Assembly: GCA_015067565.1 (NCBI GenBank)
Contig: SVMF01000007.1
Span: forward strand, 1-64,000
Source of the DNA: Oscillospiraceae bacterium
GTDB lineage: Bacteria > Bacillota > Clostridia > Oscillospirales > Oscillospiraceae
Direction of reading: 5' to 3'
Length of the DNA stretch: 64,000 bases
The notes under the pieces were generated by a model, which searched no databases, had not been told where the DNA came from, and was given only the letters and a program-made list of their open reading frames with translations. Both the position numbers and the translations under genes were made by a program. Within the stretch, counting starts at the first letter, position 1. Each line of letters opens with the position of its first letter. Of the stretch, positions 15,551-23,777 are shown in pieces.

Positions 15551-16276
15551 TCAGAGCAATTCCTTCCAAACGGCGAAAATTTCACGAATGAACATATTGC
15601 AGAAAAACAGCTTGTTTTTCGTTTCTGCGGGATAGCCGAGGGATTTGACCTCCAGTTCCTTGGCAATCAGCTCTGCTCGCAGCAGATGATACTCCGAGGA
15701 GATGACTGCGACGCTTTGCGGCTTGCTGCCGCTCTCAGCTTCGATGATTGCGAGGCTGTGCTGCAGATTTTCCTGCGTGTTGGCAGAATGCTCCTCCAGA
15801 CGCAGACGATCAGGGCTGATACCATGATCGAGCAGCCAGGTGAACATACAGCTCGCCTCGGAGATAGACTCGTTTTCCCCCTTTGCGCCGCTGAGGATCA
15901 GGGTCGCATTCGGATAGGTTTCGGCATATTCCAATGCGGCCTCCAGACGCTCACGCAGAGAAGCGCTTGGTTGCGTATCGTTGACTGCCGCACCCAAAAC
16001 GATGGCATAGTCGGCTTCGGGATCTTCGGCACCGCCCATATTCGTGCCGATCCATATGCCGGTTGCGATCATGGCCACGATGCCGACGCAAAGCGCAATG
16101 GAAAAGGCGAGCTTCAAAATGGTTGAGGTGCACATATTGAGCACACCGAAGACCAGCCGCAGCACGCCCAGTGCACAAAACATGATGCCCGTAAATTGGT
16201 AGGCATAGACAAAAAAGTAGAAAAATCCGCCAATGGCAAAGAGAATCAGCGCAGAGAGCCAGTATCTTTTCTTCAT
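15551..16276 (-). CDS. YdcF-like (DUF218/ElyC-SanA) membrane protein
   Basis: A 241-residue protein with three N-terminal transmembrane segments (to about residue 78) and an extracytoplasmic DUF218 domain: YAIVLGAAVNDTQPSASLRERLEAAL, LILSGAKGENE, EEHSANTQENL and VISSEYHLLRAELIAKE. Family members are tied to envelope polymer metabolism, but the reaction is unsettled. It starts at the ATG overlapping the M42 peptidase stop by four bases, so the two are coupled. Followed by the MBOAT/AlgJ pair. Confidence 0.85.
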   Translation of the reverse strand: MKKRYWLSALILFAIGGFFYFFVYAYQFTGIMFCALGVLRLVFGVLNMCTSTILKLAFSIALCVGIVAMIATGIWIGTNMGGAEDPEADYAIVLGAAVNDTQPSASLRERLEAALEYAETYPNATLILSGAKGENESISEASCMFTWLLDHGISPDRLRLEEHSANTQENLQHSLAIIEAESGSKPQSVAVISSEYHLLRAELIAKELEVKSLGYPAETKNKLFFCNMFIREIFAVWKELL

Positions 16277-17307
16277 TCGAATACATACCCCCTCAGGACA
16301 CGCAGCGTGTTGAGCACACCGTCCTTGTGGCTGCGCTCGTAGCCGTGGGAGGCATATACACCCGGTCCGATCAGACCGTGACGGATGTCATACCCTGCTG
16401 AAAGTGTAGCCTCGACGTCCGAGCCGTAGTGCGGATAGATATCGACGGCATAGTCGGCCTTTTCTTTTTGAGCAGCGGCGATGAGCTTCTTGACGACCTC
16501 ATAGCTGTATGGGCCACCGGAGTCCTTGGCGCAGATGGAGACCTGACGCTCGGTGCACTGCAGGCCGTCACCGACACAGCCCATGTCTACGGAGATGGCT
16601 TCGGTCACGCCGGTTGGGACGCTGGCGGCACCGCCGTGGCCGACTTCTTCATACACCGTGATGTGGGCATAGATCCGACGCTCGGGGGTCAGACCGCTTT
16701 CCTTCAGATACTTGGCAAATCCCAAAAGAATGCCGACCGAGAGCTTGTCGTCCAGAAAACGGCTCTTGATATAGCCGGACTTCGTGACGCGTGTGCGTGG
16801 CTCGAAGCAGACATAATCACCGACGCTGATGCCAAGTTTCTTGACGTCGTCGGCAGTTTCCACACATTCATCGAGCACGACCTCGGTGGTATCGAAGTCA
16901 CGCTTGACGGTTGCGTAGTCGGAATTGACGTGGATGGAAGCGTTGCAAAGCTGAAGAGTGCCTTCATAGACACCGCTGAACTTCGTCACGACGCGACAGT
17001 TTTCAGCCTCGGCATTGTTGGCATTCATGCCGCCGACCCGGACGATGCGCAGACGGCCGTTTCCCTTGATTTCGGCCACCATACCGCCCAGGGTGTCTGC
17101 GTGCGCTTCCAACAAGAGGGCATTGCTTTCGTCTTTGCCGCCGAGATCGACCAGAATGCCGCCCTTGACCGTGCGCTTGGCAGAAAAGCCGAGGTCGCTA
17201 AACTTGCGAAGAACAAATTCCTCTGCATCGTGCGTGTAACCCGTGGGGCTGTCGATGGCCAGGAGCTCCACGGCCTTATCTACTGCAAAATTTACGTAGT
17301 TTTCCAT
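16273..17307 (-). CDS. M42-family metallo-aminopeptidase
   Basis: A 344-residue enzyme. Metal ligands and catalytic residues are visible as LLEAHADTLGG, SRFLDDKLSVG, TVYEEVGHGGA (the Glu-Glu pair), ISVDMGCVGDG and the last histidine in ASHGYERSHKDG. M42 enzymes (TET aminopeptidase, glutamyl aminopeptidase) form large cytoplasmic shells that trim peptides. The ATG at 17307 follows AAGGAGA; the track's start at 17346 has no site. It is coupled to the YdcF-like gene by an ATGA overlap. Confidence 0.9.
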   Translation of the reverse strand: MENYVNFAVDKAVELLAIDSPTGYTHDAEEFVLRKFSDLGFSAKRTVKGGILVDLGGKDESNALLLEAHADTLGGMVAEIKGNGRLRIVRVGGMNANNAEAENCRVVTKFSGVYEGTLQLCNASIHVNSDYATVKRDFDTTEVVLDECVETADDVKKLGISVGDYVCFEPRTRVTKSGYIKSRFLDDKLSVGILLGFAKYLKESGLTPERRIYAHITVYEEVGHGGAASVPTGVTEAISVDMGCVGDGLQCTERQVSICAKDSGGPYSYEVVKKLIAAAQKEKADYAVDIYPHYGSDVEATLSAGYDIRHGLIGPGVYASHGYERSHKDGVLNTLRVLRGYVFE

Positions 17308-17345
17308 AGTTTTGTCTCCTTTTTGGGAAGTTTTTGCGTTGTTCA

Positions 17346-17524
17346 AATTTCGATTTATCGCCCTGATTATCGTATCTCGTTGTAGGGTAGGGGCATGCCC
17401 CTACCGGCGGCAACCGCTACGATTTTGCCGGAAGCTGTTGCGAATACGGATCCCTTTCTGACGGTTGAGGCATGCCTCAACCCTACCGTGGCTGTGCAAT
17501 AACGGACAGCGAATTCGGAATTCG
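17346..17524 (+). repeat. GGCATGCC-hairpin repeat, copy 1
   Basis: A MITE-like element of about 180 bp upstream of the M42 gene and downstream of thrS. Its order is end sequence ATTTCGATTTATCG, hairpin GTAGGGGCATGCCCCTAC, a central CCGGCGGCAA...TTGCCGG stretch, hairpin GGTTGAGGCATGCCTCAACC, and a decayed right end. Copies 2 (28225) and 3 (31430) share this order. It has no coding capacity. The rest of the 315-base gap holds only the thrS terminator. Confidence 0.85.
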
Positions 17525-17573
17525 TTACCGGACATTTTTACATCATATCACATATTTTCAAAAAAGTATAGTA

Positions 17574-17612
17574 AAAACCACGAATCGAGGAATATCGACT
17601 CGTGGTTTTTAC
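17574..17612 (-). terminator. Terminator of thrS
   Basis: AAAACCACGA...TCGTGGTTTT stem with T/A runs on both sides, 11 bases past the thrS stop. It could act in both directions. Confidence 0.85.
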
Positions 17613-17622
17613 TATAGTGATA

Positions 17623-19416
17623 TCAGTCCTTCTTCTTGGTGGCGATTTCAAGCAGGCACTTTGCCATGAACTCGTCGGGAGTCATTGCGCCCAGATCCTC
17701 GCCGCTGCGGGTACGGACGGAAACGGTGCCGTTTTCGATGTCACGGTCGCCGACGACGAGCATATAGGGGATCTTCTGAAGCTGTGCTTCACGGATCTTG
17801 TAGCCGAGCTTTTCAGAGCGATAGTCTCCTTCGCTGCGGATACCTGCCTCCTCGAGCTTTTCGACCAGACCCTTGGTGTACTCATGTGCACGGTCAGTGA
17901 TGGGCAGAACTCTGACCTGCGTGGGCATCATCCACAAAGGAAGTGCGCCGGCGAAACGTTCGATAAGGTAAGCCAGGGTACGCTCGTAGCAGCCCAAGGA
18001 GGTGCGGTGGATGATATACGGGATCTTCTTCTGGCCGTCGGTGTCGGTGTATTCCATGCCGAACTTCTCGGCCAGGAGCATGTCGACCTGAATGGTGACG
18101 ATGGTATCTTCCTTGCCGAATACATTCTTATACTGAATGTCGAGTTTCGGGCCGTAGAAGGCAGCCTCGTCAATGCCGATGGTGTAGTCCACACCCAGCT
18201 TATCCAGAATGTCGCCCATGACACGCTGTGCCTCTTCCCACTGCTCAGCCGTGCCTTCGTACTTGATGCCTGCACGGGCCGGATCCCACTGCGAGAAGCG
18301 GAAGGTGCAGTTTTCCAGCATGCCGACGGTCTCAAGGAAGTACTTGGCAAGCTCCAAGCAGCCCTTGAACTCTTCTTCGAGCTGCTCGGGACGCAGGATC
18401 AGGTGGCCTTCGGAGATGGTGAACTGGCGCACGCGGATCAGGCCGTGCATTTCGCCGGAGTCCTCATTGCGGAAGAGGGTAGAAGTCTCGCCCAGACGCA
18501 TCGGCAGATCACGATAGGAGCGGGCGCGGTTCAGGAAGACCTGATACTGGAACGGGCAGGTCATCGGGCGCATGGCGAAGCATTCCTTGCTCTCATCCTC
18601 TGCGTCGCCCATGATGAACATGCCGTCGCGGTAGTGATCCCAGTGGCCGGAGATCTTGTAAAGATCGCGCTTGGCCATCAGAGGTGTCTTGGTCAGCAGA
18701 TAGCCGTTTTTTTGCTCAACATCCTCGACCCAGCGCTGCAGGAGCTGAATGACTCTTGCGCCCTTCGGCAGCAGGATGGGCAAGCCTTGACCGATGACAT
18801 CGACGGTGGTGAAGAACTCCAGCTCACGGCCGATCTTGTTGTGGTCACGCTTTCTGGCCTCTTCCTGCTGCTGCAGGTAGCTCTCCAGCTCATCCTTGCT
18901 CGGGAAGGCAACGCCGTAGATACGCTGCAGCATCTTGCGGTTGGAATCGCCTCTCCAATATGCGCCGCAGCATTGCGTCAGCTTAAAGCCGTTGTGCTTG
19001 ATGCGGCCGGTAGTGTCAACGTGAGGGCCGGCGCACAGGTCGGTGAACTCGCCCTGCGTGTAGAACGAAATAATTGCATCCTCGGGCAGATCGTTGATGA
19101 GCTCGACCTTGTACGGCTCACCAAGGCTTTCCATGTAAGCAATGGCTTCTTCGCGGGGTTTCTCACTGCGCTCTAAACGCAGACGCTCCTTGCAGATCTT
19201 CTTCATTTCGGCCTCGATGGCATCCAGATGCTCCTGGGTGAAGGAGAAGTCGGAATCGAAGTCATAGTAGAAGCCGTTGTCGATGGACGGGCCGATGGCC
19301 AGCTTTACCTGCGGATACAGGCGCTTGACAGCCTGCGCCATGATGTGCGAACAGGTGTGCCAATAGGTCTTGCGGTAAGACTCGTTTTCAAAAGTGTACA
19401 GATTTTCTTCGGACAT
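17623..19416 (-). CDS. thrS: Threonyl-tRNA synthetase lacking the TGS domain
   Basis: A 597-residue class II synthetase that charges tRNA-Thr. The editing domain begins almost at once (WHTCSHIMAQAVKRLYP and LCAGPHVD). The catalytic core has the zinc ligand in MRPMTCPFQYQVF, HGLIRVRQFTISEGH and motif 3 text near LGCYERTLAYLIERFAG. The anticodon domain ends the protein. The usual TGS domain of about 60 residues at the N-terminus is absent. The ATG at 19416 has AAGGAGG in front; the earlier track start at 19515 lies inside the T-box terminator. Regulated by a threonine T-box. Confidence 0.96.
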   Translation of the reverse strand: MSEENLYTFENESYRKTYWHTCSHIMAQAVKRLYPQVKLAIGPSIDNGFYYDFDSDFSFTQEHLDAIEAEMKKICKERLRLERSEKPREEAIAYMESLGEPYKVELINDLPEDAIISFYTQGEFTDLCAGPHVDTTGRIKHNGFKLTQCCGAYWRGDSNRKMLQRIYGVAFPSKDELESYLQQQEEARKRDHNKIGRELEFFTTVDVIGQGLPILLPKGARVIQLLQRWVEDVEQKNGYLLTKTPLMAKRDLYKISGHWDHYRDGMFIMGDAEDESKECFAMRPMTCPFQYQVFLNRARSYRDLPMRLGETSTLFRNEDSGEMHGLIRVRQFTISEGHLILRPEQLEEEFKGCLELAKYFLETVGMLENCTFRFSQWDPARAGIKYEGTAEQWEEAQRVMGDILDKLGVDYTIGIDEAAFYGPKLDIQYKNVFGKEDTIVTIQVDMLLAEKFGMEYTDTDGQKKIPYIIHRTSLGCYERTLAYLIERFAGALPLWMMPTQVRVLPITDRAHEYTKGLVEKLEEAGIRSEGDYRSEKLGYKIREAQLQKIPYMLVVGDRDIENGTVSVRTRSGEDLGAMTPDEFMAKCLLEIATKKKD

Positions 19417-19446
19417 GGTTGTTCCTCCTTTTAAGATGAGGGGTAA

Positions 19447-19685
19447 TAAAAAACTCACCCCTGATAAATTCAGGGGTGAGAATAATCCCACGGTTCCACC
19501 CTGCTTGCAGTGCATGGCACTGCCGCTCGTTGGCGCGATAACGGGCGCACCCGTTCCTCCTTACTGCCTTCGGGAGGACAGCTCAAAAGTGGTGTTCTGA
19601 CGATTGATTGCAGGAGCTTTCACCGGCCGCTCCCTCTCTGAGCCATCATAAATTCGTCAAAAATCTTTCTCACAGCCATTTTTAT
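19447..19685 (-). promoter_or_regulatory. T-box riboswitch controlling thrS (specifier ACC)
   Basis: The minus strand carries the T-box sequence AGGGTGGAACCGTGGG (19485-19503). It is followed by a terminator, CTCACCCCTG/CAGGGGTGAG plus T6 (19447-19480). In the stem I region, AACACCACTTTTGAG reads ACC (plus-strand 19591-19593) at the specifier position, a threonine codon. Uncharged tRNA-Thr would favour the antiterminator and raise thrS expression. Confidence 0.93.
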
Positions 19686-19691
19686 ATGCCC

Positions 19692-19720
19692 AATATATCA
19701 CTTTTTTTGCGATTTGTCAA
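19692..19720 (-). promoter_or_regulatory. Promoter of thrS T-box transcript
   Basis: On the minus strand TTGACA, 17 bases, TATATT, just ahead of the T-box. Confidence 0.8.
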
Positions 19721-19874
19721 ATGGTTTCTTTTTTACACAATTATGTTAACCGCTTTGTAACCACTATACAAGATGTTGTGATGAAATACCTGATATCACC
19801 AATGATGTTGTTAGGTTTACATAACAGCATAATCTGCAAAAAGTTCGGGAATGAACAAAAATAAATAAAAAAGC

Positions 19875-19902
19875 TTGACATTTAACTAAAAAATGTTATA
19901 AT
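19875..19902 (+). promoter_or_regulatory. Promoter of G5/3D protein gene
   Basis: TTGACA, 16 bases, TATAAT. An inverted repeat TGTTA...TAACA lies just after the -10. No gene is seen between this and the thrS promoter. Confidence 0.85.
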
Positions 19903-19974
19903 TATTACACTGTTACAGTTAGGTAACAAGAATGTCAAATACGAAACCGAGTTTTAAGGAAAGGAGATATTCCG

Positions 19975-21060
19975 ATGCGCAGAATTCAAAAACAGTTGAA
20001 AAAATCCTGGAAGCACCGTCTGGTTGCGATCCTTGTGATCGTTTCCGTTCTGGCGATTTTGCTTTCGCAGGCTGTTTTTGCACAAAACAGCTATGTTATC
20101 ACCGACGGCGATAACGTGACTGTCTACCAGTCCTACAGCTCAGATCCTGAGCAGGTTTTGCAGGAGGTTGGTATCACGCTGAGCAACGAGGATACCTACA
20201 CCACAACCTATAATGATGGCGTGAGCAACATCACCATTCAGAGAATGCAGATTGTTACCCTGATCAACCGTGGCCAGACCAGCCAGATCGGCAGCTACGG
20301 CGAGACAGTCGCGGAGCTTCTTGACCGTCTCGGTATCACCCTCAGCGCAAATGACTCCGTGTCTTATGAGCTCGACTCCATCACCCACGATGGGATGGTC
20401 GTCGAGGTCATACATAAGGAGATCGAGGTTTTTGAGTACGATGCGATCGTCCCCTTTGAGACCAAGTACTTCGATGATCCTGAGTTGGCTCCCGGTGAGG
20501 AGATCGTCCTGATCGAGGGGGTCAACGGTGTTGTGGACTACAAGATGCAGGTCACCCGTGAAAACGGCATCGAGATCGCTCGTGAGATTCTGGACGAGAC
20601 CGTTCGTGTCGAGAAGGTAAATCAGCTTGTCATCCGTGGCCCACAGACGGCCATCAAAGAACAGCCGACCGACCCGGAGTATAAGGTGCGTGAAAATGAT
20701 GCGCCCCGTTATTCCATCACCGACAATGTCATTACCACCTCCAACGGCACGCAGTATACCTTCACTGATACCATTCAGGTTTCTGCTACAGCCTATTCCT
20801 GCGAGGGGCACACCGGCATTTGCTATGCAGGTACGCTGGCTCGCGTCGGTGCGATTGCCGTTGACCCAAAGGTCATTCCGCTCGGGACGAAGATGTATGT
20901 CGTGTCTAACGACGGCGAATATGTCTACGGCTACTGCATCGCTGAGGATATCGGCGGCGGTATCAAGGGCCGCAGAATCGACCTGTACTTCGACACCTTT
21001 GCCGATTGCTACGAGTTCGGTGTCAGAAACTGCACGGTTTATATTCTGAAAGAGAATTGA
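19975..21060 (+). CDS. Secreted DUF348-G5-3D domain cell-wall protein (YabE-like)
   Basis: A 361-residue protein with an N-terminal signal or anchor (HRLVAILVIVSVLAILLSQAVFA). Two DUF348 ubiquitin-like repeats follow (YVITDGDNVTVYQSYSSDPE and QIVTLINRGQTSQIGSYGE), then a G5 domain (DAIVPFETKYFDDPELAPGE). A C-terminal 3D domain carries its three aspartates (VGAIAVDPKVIPLGTKMYV, AEDIGGGIKGRRIDLYFD). This matches YabE/Rpf-like muralytic proteins that cleave peptidoglycan. The ATG follows AAAGGAGAT. It lies next to rsmA, as yabE does in Bacillus. Confidence 0.92.
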   Translation: MRRIQKQLKKSWKHRLVAILVIVSVLAILLSQAVFAQNSYVITDGDNVTVYQSYSSDPEQVLQEVGITLSNEDTYTTTYNDGVSNITIQRMQIVTLINRGQTSQIGSYGETVAELLDRLGITLSANDSVSYELDSITHDGMVVEVIHKEIEVFEYDAIVPFETKYFDDPELAPGEEIVLIEGVNGVVDYKMQVTRENGIEIAREILDETVRVEKVNQLVIRGPQTAIKEQPTDPEYKVRENDAPRYSITDNVITTSNGTQYTFTDTIQVSATAYSCEGHTGICYAGTLARVGAIAVDPKVIPLGTKMYVVSNDGEYVYGYCIAEDIGGGIKGRRIDLYFDTFADCYEFGVRNCTVYILKEN

Positions 21061-21069
21061 TGATTGCAA

Positions 21070-21112
21070 AAAAACTGCTTCTCTGTTACAATAACGGAGA
21101 AGCAGTTTTTTT
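21070..21112 (+). terminator. Terminator between 3D protein and rsmA
   Basis: AAACTGCTTCTC-TGTTA pairs with TAACG-GAGAAGCAGTTT and ends in a T-run directly before the rsmA ribosome site. It should reduce read-through from the 3D protein gene. Confidence 0.85.
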
Positions 21113-21125
21113 CGGAGGGATACCG

Positions 21126-21983
21126 ATGATCGATGTTTGCAATATACAGCAAATTAAGGCGCTGTTGGAAAAATATAATTTTCATTTTTCAAAATCCAAG
21201 GGGCAGAATTTTCTGAACCAGCGTTGGGTTCCTGAGCGGATCGCTTCTGAAAGCGGGATCGATCGGGAGTGCTGCGCATTGGAGGTCGGCCCGGGCTTTG
21301 GCCCTTTGACGCAGGAGCTGTGCAAGCGCGCAGGGAAGGTTATTGCCCTGGAACTGGACACGACGTTGGAGCCGGTACTCAGGGAGACGGTGGGGGAGTT
21401 TGACAACCTGCAGATCCGCTTTACCGATGCGATGAAGGTCGATCTGCCGAAGCTGATCGAGCAGGAGGCACAGGGACTGCGTCCGGTTGCTTGCGCAAAT
21501 CTGCCGTACTATATCACCTCACCGATCCTGAGTAAGCTGCTCGAGAGCAAGTGCTTTTCCTCCGTGACCGTCATGGTACAGAAGGAGGTTGCCCAGCGCA
21601 TCTGCGCAAAGGCCGGAACGGCAGATTATTCGGCCTTTACGGTCATGTGCAATTACTATGCCGAGCCGGAGCTGCTGTTTGACGTGCCACCGCATTGCTT
21701 CATTCCTCAGCCGAAGGTCACCAGTGCGGTCGTGTGCCTGCGCACGCGTCCCGTTCAGGCGCAGATCGATGATGAGGCGATGTTCTTCCGTACGGTGCGT
21801 GCGGCCTTTTCCATGCGCAGAAAGACGTTGCTCAACTGCTTGAGTGGCAGCTTCAGTGAGTTTAACAAGCAGGAGCTGACCGGGATTCTTACGAGCTGTG
21901 GATTTGCACCCAACGTGCGCGGAGAGACGCTGGACATTCCTGCCTTTGCCAAGCTCTCCAATGCCCTCGGACAAAGAAGATAG
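21126..21983 (+). CDS. rsmA: 16S rRNA (adenine1518-N6/adenine1519-N6)-dimethyltransferase
   Basis: A 285-residue KsgA-type enzyme that dimethylates two adenines near the 3' end of 16S rRNA, using SAM. Visible marks are KSKGQNFLNQRWV, the SAM loop ALEVGPGFGPLTQEL, the catalytic NLPYYITSPIL and IPQPKVTSAVV. The ATG follows GGAGGG. The track's longer ORF reads through the upstream terminator and is not used. The gene is followed at eight bases by a HAD hydrolase. Confidence 0.96.
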   Translation: MIDVCNIQQIKALLEKYNFHFSKSKGQNFLNQRWVPERIASESGIDRECCALEVGPGFGPLTQELCKRAGKVIALELDTTLEPVLRETVGEFDNLQIRFTDAMKVDLPKLIEQEAQGLRPVACANLPYYITSPILSKLLESKCFSSVTVMVQKEVAQRICAKAGTADYSAFTVMCNYYAEPELLFDVPPHCFIPQPKVTSAVVCLRTRPVQAQIDDEAMFFRTVRAAFSMRRKTLLNCLSGSFSEFNKQELTGILTSCGFAPNVRGETLDIPAFAKLSNALGQRR

Positions 21984-21991
21984 GAGGCACC

Positions 21992-22669
21992 ATGTTTCAA
22001 ACGATTTTGTTGGATTTGGATGATACCATCCTGGACTTTGGCGCAGCCGAGCGTGTGGCGATTGCCAAAGCCTTCCGTGATGTCGGCCTGGAGCCGACAG
22101 AGGAATTGCTGTGCCGTTACAGCCAGATCAATATCAGTCAGTGGGAGGCCTTTGAGCGCGGAGAGATCGACCGAGAGGAGGTCCTGACCAGACGCTTTGT
22201 CCTGCTGTTTGAAGAGCTTGGGGTGCAGATCGACGCGCAGCACTGCGAGAATATTTACCGTGGCTATTTGGGCATCGGACATTATTTCATCGATGGTGCG
22301 GTGGAGCTTTTGGAGTACCTTGCGCCCAAGTATGATCTGTATATTGCCTCGAACGGTGTGGCTTTCACGCAAAACAGCCGCCTGGCCAGTGCAGGCATCT
22401 GCCATTATTTCAAGGATATTTTCATCTCTGAGACAACGGGAAGTCACAAACCGGAGAAGGCCTATTTTGACTATTGCTTTGCGCACATCGAGAATTTTGA
22501 CCCAACAAAGACGATCATTATCGGAGATAGCCTCACAAGCGACATCAAGGGCGGCTTGAATGCAGGTATCCACACCTGCTGGTTTAATCCGAAGCATAAA
22601 AAGGGCAGAACGGATATCGTCGCTGAGTATGAGATCCACAGTCTGCAGGAGCTGAAACGCCTGCTGTAA
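21992..22669 (+). CDS. YjjG-like HAD-family (pyrimidine) nucleotidase
   Basis: A 225-residue HAD phosphatase. Motif I is LLDLDDTILDF, motif II YIASNGVA, the motif III lysine is in TTGSHKPEKAYF, and motif IV is IIGDSLTSDIKGG. It resembles YjjG-type nucleoside 5'-monophosphatases that remove non-canonical pyrimidine nucleotides, although HAD specificity is hard to read from sequence. The start has AGGAGG upstream, eight bases after rsmA, so the two are co-transcribed. Confidence 0.88.
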   Translation: MFQTILLDLDDTILDFGAAERVAIAKAFRDVGLEPTEELLCRYSQINISQWEAFERGEIDREEVLTRRFVLLFEELGVQIDAQHCENIYRGYLGIGHYFIDGAVELLEYLAPKYDLYIASNGVAFTQNSRLASAGICHYFKDIFISETTGSHKPEKAYFDYCFAHIENFDPTKTIIIGDSLTSDIKGGLNAGIHTCWFNPKHKKGRTDIVAEYEIHSLQELKRLL

Positions 22670-22697
22670 AAAATTTTGAAAATATCGAAAATAGTAC

Positions 22698-22725
22698 TTG
22701 ACTTTTTCAAAATTCTGCATATAAT
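22698..22725 (+). promoter_or_regulatory. Promoter of tRNA-Gln
   Basis: TTGACT, 16 bases, TATAAT, 29 bases before the tRNA. Confidence 0.8.
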
Positions 22726-22754
22726 TATATATGCGCTTCGGCGTGGGCATAAAT

Positions 22755-22828
22755 AGCGGGTTTGTGTAACGGTAGCACACCGGACTCTGACTCCGTTTGT
22801 GAGGGTTCGAATCCTTCACCCGCTGCCA
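22755..22828 (+). tRNA. tRNA-Gln (CUG)
   Basis: A 74-nt cloverleaf with acceptor arms AGCGGGT/ACCCGCT, anticodon loop CTCTGAC (anticodon CTG), T-arm GGGTTCGAATCC and encoded CCA. It reads CAG. The glutaminyl-tRNA synthetase at 61858 would charge it directly. Confidence 0.93.
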
Positions 22829-22830
22829 GA

Positions 22831-22867
22831 AAAACCACACTTGTTTTTGACAAGTGTGGTTTTTTTA
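22831..22867 (+). terminator. Terminator of tRNA-Gln
   Basis: AAACCACACTTG / CAAGTGTGGTTT with a T-rich loop and T7. Confidence 0.92.
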
Positions 22868-22946
22868 ATATCATTTGCAGCGAAGGCTAAATAATTCATT
22901 CGCAATGCTATAATGCCCACAAATGCGAGGACAAGGAGAATGTGAA

Positions 22947-23145
22947 ATGAAAAGATGTAGACAATGGAACTGTGGTTCTTGACATAATGCCGCAAAAACT
23001 CTTTGAAATGGCAGAAGTCGACGAAAATGTGATTGCTATCATCGCCGACTTCCAAGAGGAAATGCCCTTGGTGGATCATAGGATAGCCGAGGATGTTAAA
23101 CTGCAGCTTTTTTGTTGCGCATCGTTATACAGTTTTGGGTATAAA
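22947..23145 (+). pseudogene. Possible frameshifted remnant of a small gene
   Basis: The 320 bases between tRNA-Gln and the RluA gene hold an extended -10 (TGCTATAAT near 22909) and AAGGAGAATGTGAA before an ATG at 22947. That frame stops after 11 codons (MKRCRQWNCGS). A neighbouring frame then reads on with protein-like text: MPQKLFEMAEVDENVIAIIA, then DFQEEMPLVDHRIAEDVKLQ. Two missing bases near the start would join them. I know of no homologue. It could also be chance. Confidence 0.3.
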
Positions 23146-23147
23146 AG

Positions 23148-23183
23148 AGGCTGCATTTGTCTGACGGACAGATGCAGCCTTTT
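23148..23183 (-). terminator. Terminator of RluA-type gene
   Basis: AGGCTGCATTTGTC pairs with GGACAGATGCAGCCT, with T-runs on both strands, next to the RluA stop at 23190. Confidence 0.85.
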
Positions 23184-23189
23184 GGTGTA

Positions 23190-23777
23190 TTATTCGGGAA
23201 TCGTGACCTCGGGGTATGTGAAGGTTAATCTTTGGCCGTTCGGGTGCGTGAAGTGCAGACGGACGGAGGTCAGACCAATGGCTCCGCTGCTTTTGGAACC
23301 GTATTTTTTATCGCCGCACAACGGAAAACCTCGGGAGGCAAACTGCACGCGGATCTGATGCGTTCTTCCGGTGAAGAGCCGAACCAAGACTTTTGCCGTG
23401 TCTTGCGTCTGCTCGAGCACCCGAAAGGCAAGCCTTGCCTCCTTGACACCGTTTCGCTTGCGCTTGACGACATAGGTTTTGTTTTTGATGCGATCGTGAT
23501 ACAGCAGGTCGGTCCACTCGCCCTCGTTGGGTGGCATCCCTGCACATTCGGCAAGATATTCCTTCACAAGGCCGCTCTCGTTCGACAAAAACGCAGCGGC
23601 TTGGCTTGTTTTTGCAAAGAGCATCAGACCGCTGACTTCGCGATCCAGACGGTGTACGGGATAGACCTTGCGAGGCAGGAGAAGGTCGTTCATGCTCGTT
23701 TTGCCGGAGGCATCAGCGCAGGACAGAATGCCCGACGGTTTGAGGCACACGAGTAGCGACTCGTCCTCAAAGATCAC
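23190..23777 (-). CDS. RluA-family pseudouridine synthase
   Basis: A protein of about 195 residues with the family core: LVCLKPSGIL, the catalytic HRLDREVSGLMLFAK (Asp), FTGRTHQIRVQFA and LCGDKKYGSK. It isomerises a uridine in rRNA or tRNA; the target is not predictable. There is no S4 domain. I favour the GTG at 23777, which overlaps the upstream stop as GTGA. The ATG at 23813 gives 12 more residues and remains possible. Coupled to the amidohydrolase gene. Confidence 0.88.
   Translation of the reverse strand: MIFEDESLLVCLKPSGILSCADASGKTSMNDLLLPRKVYPVHRLDREVSGLMLFAKTSQAAAFLSNESGLVKEYLAECAGMPPNEGEWTDLLYHDRIKNKTYVVKRKRNGVKEARLAFRVLEQTQDTAKVLVRLFTGRTHQIRVQFASRGFPLCGDKKYGSKSSGAIGLTSVRLHFTHPNGQRLTFTYPEVTIPE

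Noticed and set aside
17602-19176. 524-residue plus-strand ORF opposite thrS
   Set aside because: Pure shadow of thrS; no ribosome site and no recognisable domain.
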